Origin: Deltaproteobacteria bacterium
GTDB taxonomy: Bacteria > Campylobacterota_A > Desulfurellia > JAGGSF01
DNA length: 6,588 bases
Assembly: GCA_021159235.1 (NCBI GenBank)
Contig: JAGGSF010000049.1
Span: 1 to 6,588, forward strand
Direction: 5' to 3'
Part shown: piece after piece, positions 5,716 through 6,588 of the stretch
How the letters are laid out: every line of letters begins with the position of its first letter
How positions within the stretch are numbered: position 1 is the first letter of the stretch
Program-made: the position numbers and the translations under genes
The notes under the pieces: model-generated
The model's database searches: none
The model's input: the letters and a program-made list of their open reading frames with translations, nothing else
What the model was told of the DNA's origin: nothing

Positions 5716-5720
5716 AGGAG
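5716..5720 (+). promoter_or_regulatory. Shine-Dalgarno site that fixes the membrane-protein start
   Basis: AGGAG follows directly on the polymerase TAG stop and sits six bases before ATG 5727. This favours that ATG over an in-frame TTG at 5709, which would overlap the polymerase gene and has no such site. Confidence 0.7.
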
Positions 5721-5726
5721 AGACCA

Positions 5727-6077
5727 ATGGATAAATCTACTTTATGGGCGGCATTTGCCTTTGCTATGTTTATTGCCTGCCCAAGGATGGCAGGTATGTT
5801 ATGGGTTATCTCAAGACATACCCAGGCGGCCATTTTACCTACTATCATTATTGGTGCGATTTTATCTCTACCAATCTTACTCCTTATGACTTGGGCATTT
5901 AAACAATGGGGTGTTTATGGTGCCTTGTTTGTATGTATTTTGACAGATTTTGGTTCGGCCATTGTGATGGGGAAAGTAAGCATAAAGGCAGGTGCTGAAA
6001 CTCTAATAATTGCCATATTTGTAATTTTAGGTGTTAAGGCTGCACCCATAATCTGCCAGGTTTTTGGCATTCATTAA
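5727..6077 (+). CDS. small multi-pass membrane protein of unknown family
   Basis: A 116-aa very hydrophobic protein with about four membrane segments, roughly residues 5-28, 36-57, 61-82 and 92-113. The first contains a Cys-Pro-Arg (18-20), and charged residues sit in the short loops: HTQ after segment one, FKQWG between two and three, and KVSIKAGAE between three and four. No signal-peptide cleavage site, catalytic motif or known family signature is recognised, so no function is assigned. The start at 5727 rests on the AGGAG six bases upstream. The gene begins 11 bp after the polymerase stop and ends 1 bp before the NTPase start, so all three are probably transcribed together. Whether it works with the polymerase or the NTPase cannot be told from the sequence. 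Confidence 0.75.
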   Translation: MDKSTLWAAFAFAMFIACPRMAGMLWVISRHTQAAILPTIIIGAILSLPILLLMTWAFKQWGVYGALFVCILTDFGSAIVMGKVSIKAGAETLIIAIFVILGVKAAPIICQVFGIH

Positions 6078-6078
6078 C

Positions 6079-6588
6079 ATGGTCAAAAATGTCTTTATTA
6101 CAGGAAGGCCAGGCTGTGGAAAGACGACCATGATAATAGAGATTATAAGGGAATCAAACCTAAATGCAGGTGGATTTTATACGGCAGAGGTCAGAGAAGG
6201 TGGGCAAAGGAAGGGATTTAAGATCATTGACCTTGATGGAAATGAAGGAATTTTGGCCCATGTTGGACTTAAAAGTCCTTATAAAGTAGGCAAATATAAA
6301 GTAAATATAAAAGACCTAGAGGAGATAGGTGTAAAGTCCATATTGAATGCAATTAATAAAGGTAAAATGATAATAATTGATGAAATTGGGAAGATGGAGC
6401 TATTTTCAGAAAGGTTTAAAAGGGCAGTAAAAGAGGCAATAAATAGCAAAAATGTGGTACTTGGGACTATAAAATTGGCCAAAGACCCATTTATTGAAGG
6501 GATAAAAAACAGGGAAGATACAATAGTTTTCCACCTAAAGGAGGGAGAATTCAATCAGATCAAAGATCAAATCATCAAAGTCCTGCAG
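6079..6588 (+). CDS. THEP1-type nucleoside triphosphatase (3' end outside the window)
   Basis: An open frame of 170 codons with no stop before the window ends, close to the usual 170-190 aa of the family, so only a short tail is probably missing. The P-loop (Walker A) is GRPGCGKT at 9-16. GGFYTAEVREGG at 31-42 is the THEP1 family's conserved strand. The Walker B segment is MIIIDEIGKMEL (97-108), with Asp101 and Glu102 as the magnesium and water-activating residues. The family hydrolyses ATP, GTP and other nucleoside triphosphates in vitro, and its cellular role is not settled. The ATG lies one base after the membrane-protein stop without a clear Shine-Dalgarno site, so translation is probably coupled. 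A small nucleotide kinase of similar fold is the main alternative. Confidence 0.9.
   Translation, partial: MVKNVFITGRPGCGKTTMIIEIIRESNLNAGGFYTAEVREGGQRKGFKIIDLDGNEGILAHVGLKSPYKVGKYKVNIKDLEEIGVKSILNAINKGKMIIIDEIGKMELFSERFKRAVKEAINSKNVVLGTIKLAKDPFIEGIKNREDTIVFHLKEGEFNQIKDQIIKVLQ

Noticed and set aside
5709-5726. TTG start for the membrane protein at 5709
   Set aside because: It overlaps the polymerase end and has no ribosome site, whereas ATG 5727 has AGGAG six bases upstream.
5555-5848. Minus-strand open frame across the polymerase and membrane-protein junction
   Set aside because: It spans two good plus-strand genes in antisense and lacks its own ribosome binding site.
6279-6554. Minus-strand open frame inside the THEP1 gene
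   Set aside because: It is antisense to the Walker B half of a clear P-loop NTPase.

Overview
The window looks like chromosomal DNA from an AT-rich prokaryote, most likely an uncultured, possibly thermophilic bacterium. The bacterial call rests on two promoters of the -35/N17/-10 kind (TTGACA-N17-TAAAAT before cas6, TTTACA-N17-TATAAA before the polymerase gene), with no archaeal TATA box at the expected distance. Against this, the DNA polymerase is of the archaeal family B type and the last gene belongs to the THEP1 NTPase family, which is best known from archaea and thermophilic bacteria. An archaeal host, or transfer from archaea, therefore cannot be excluded.

Left edge (1-130): the first 12 codons of a leftward gene with a strong ribosome binding site and a signal-peptide-like start, then a divergent promoter region centred on a perfect 18-bp palindrome. 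Rightward from it runs cas6 (131-879), the CRISPR RNA-processing nuclease. Its frame is broken by one missing base near 241. No CRISPR array and no other cas gene is present in the window.

Centre (876-3044, minus strand): a tightly packed operon read transglutaminase-like protein, then SagB-type nitroreductase, then a PflX-like (COG1313) radical SAM protein. The first two genes overlap by 8 bp and the next gap is 17 bp. The last gene runs into the end of cas6, so the two convergent stop codons overlap. A short open frame ending 1 bp before the operon's first start codon (3046-3189) may be the tail of a lost upstream gene.

Spacer (3045-3303): this holds a 65-bp perfect-length tandem duplication (two copies, 63 of 65 positions identical) that abuts the polymerase start. 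Each copy has a 15-bp palindrome and a -35 box, but only the downstream copy completes a -10 box.

Right half (3304-6588, plus strand): an operon of archaeal-type family B DNA polymerase (803 aa, with proofreading and polymerase motifs), a 116-aa membrane protein of unknown family, and a THEP1-type nucleoside triphosphatase that runs off the window. Gaps are 11 bp and 1 bp, so co-expression is likely. Both cas6 and the polymerase seem to be transcribed as leaderless or near-leaderless mRNAs, whereas the membrane protein and the leftward genes have clear Shine-Dalgarno sites.
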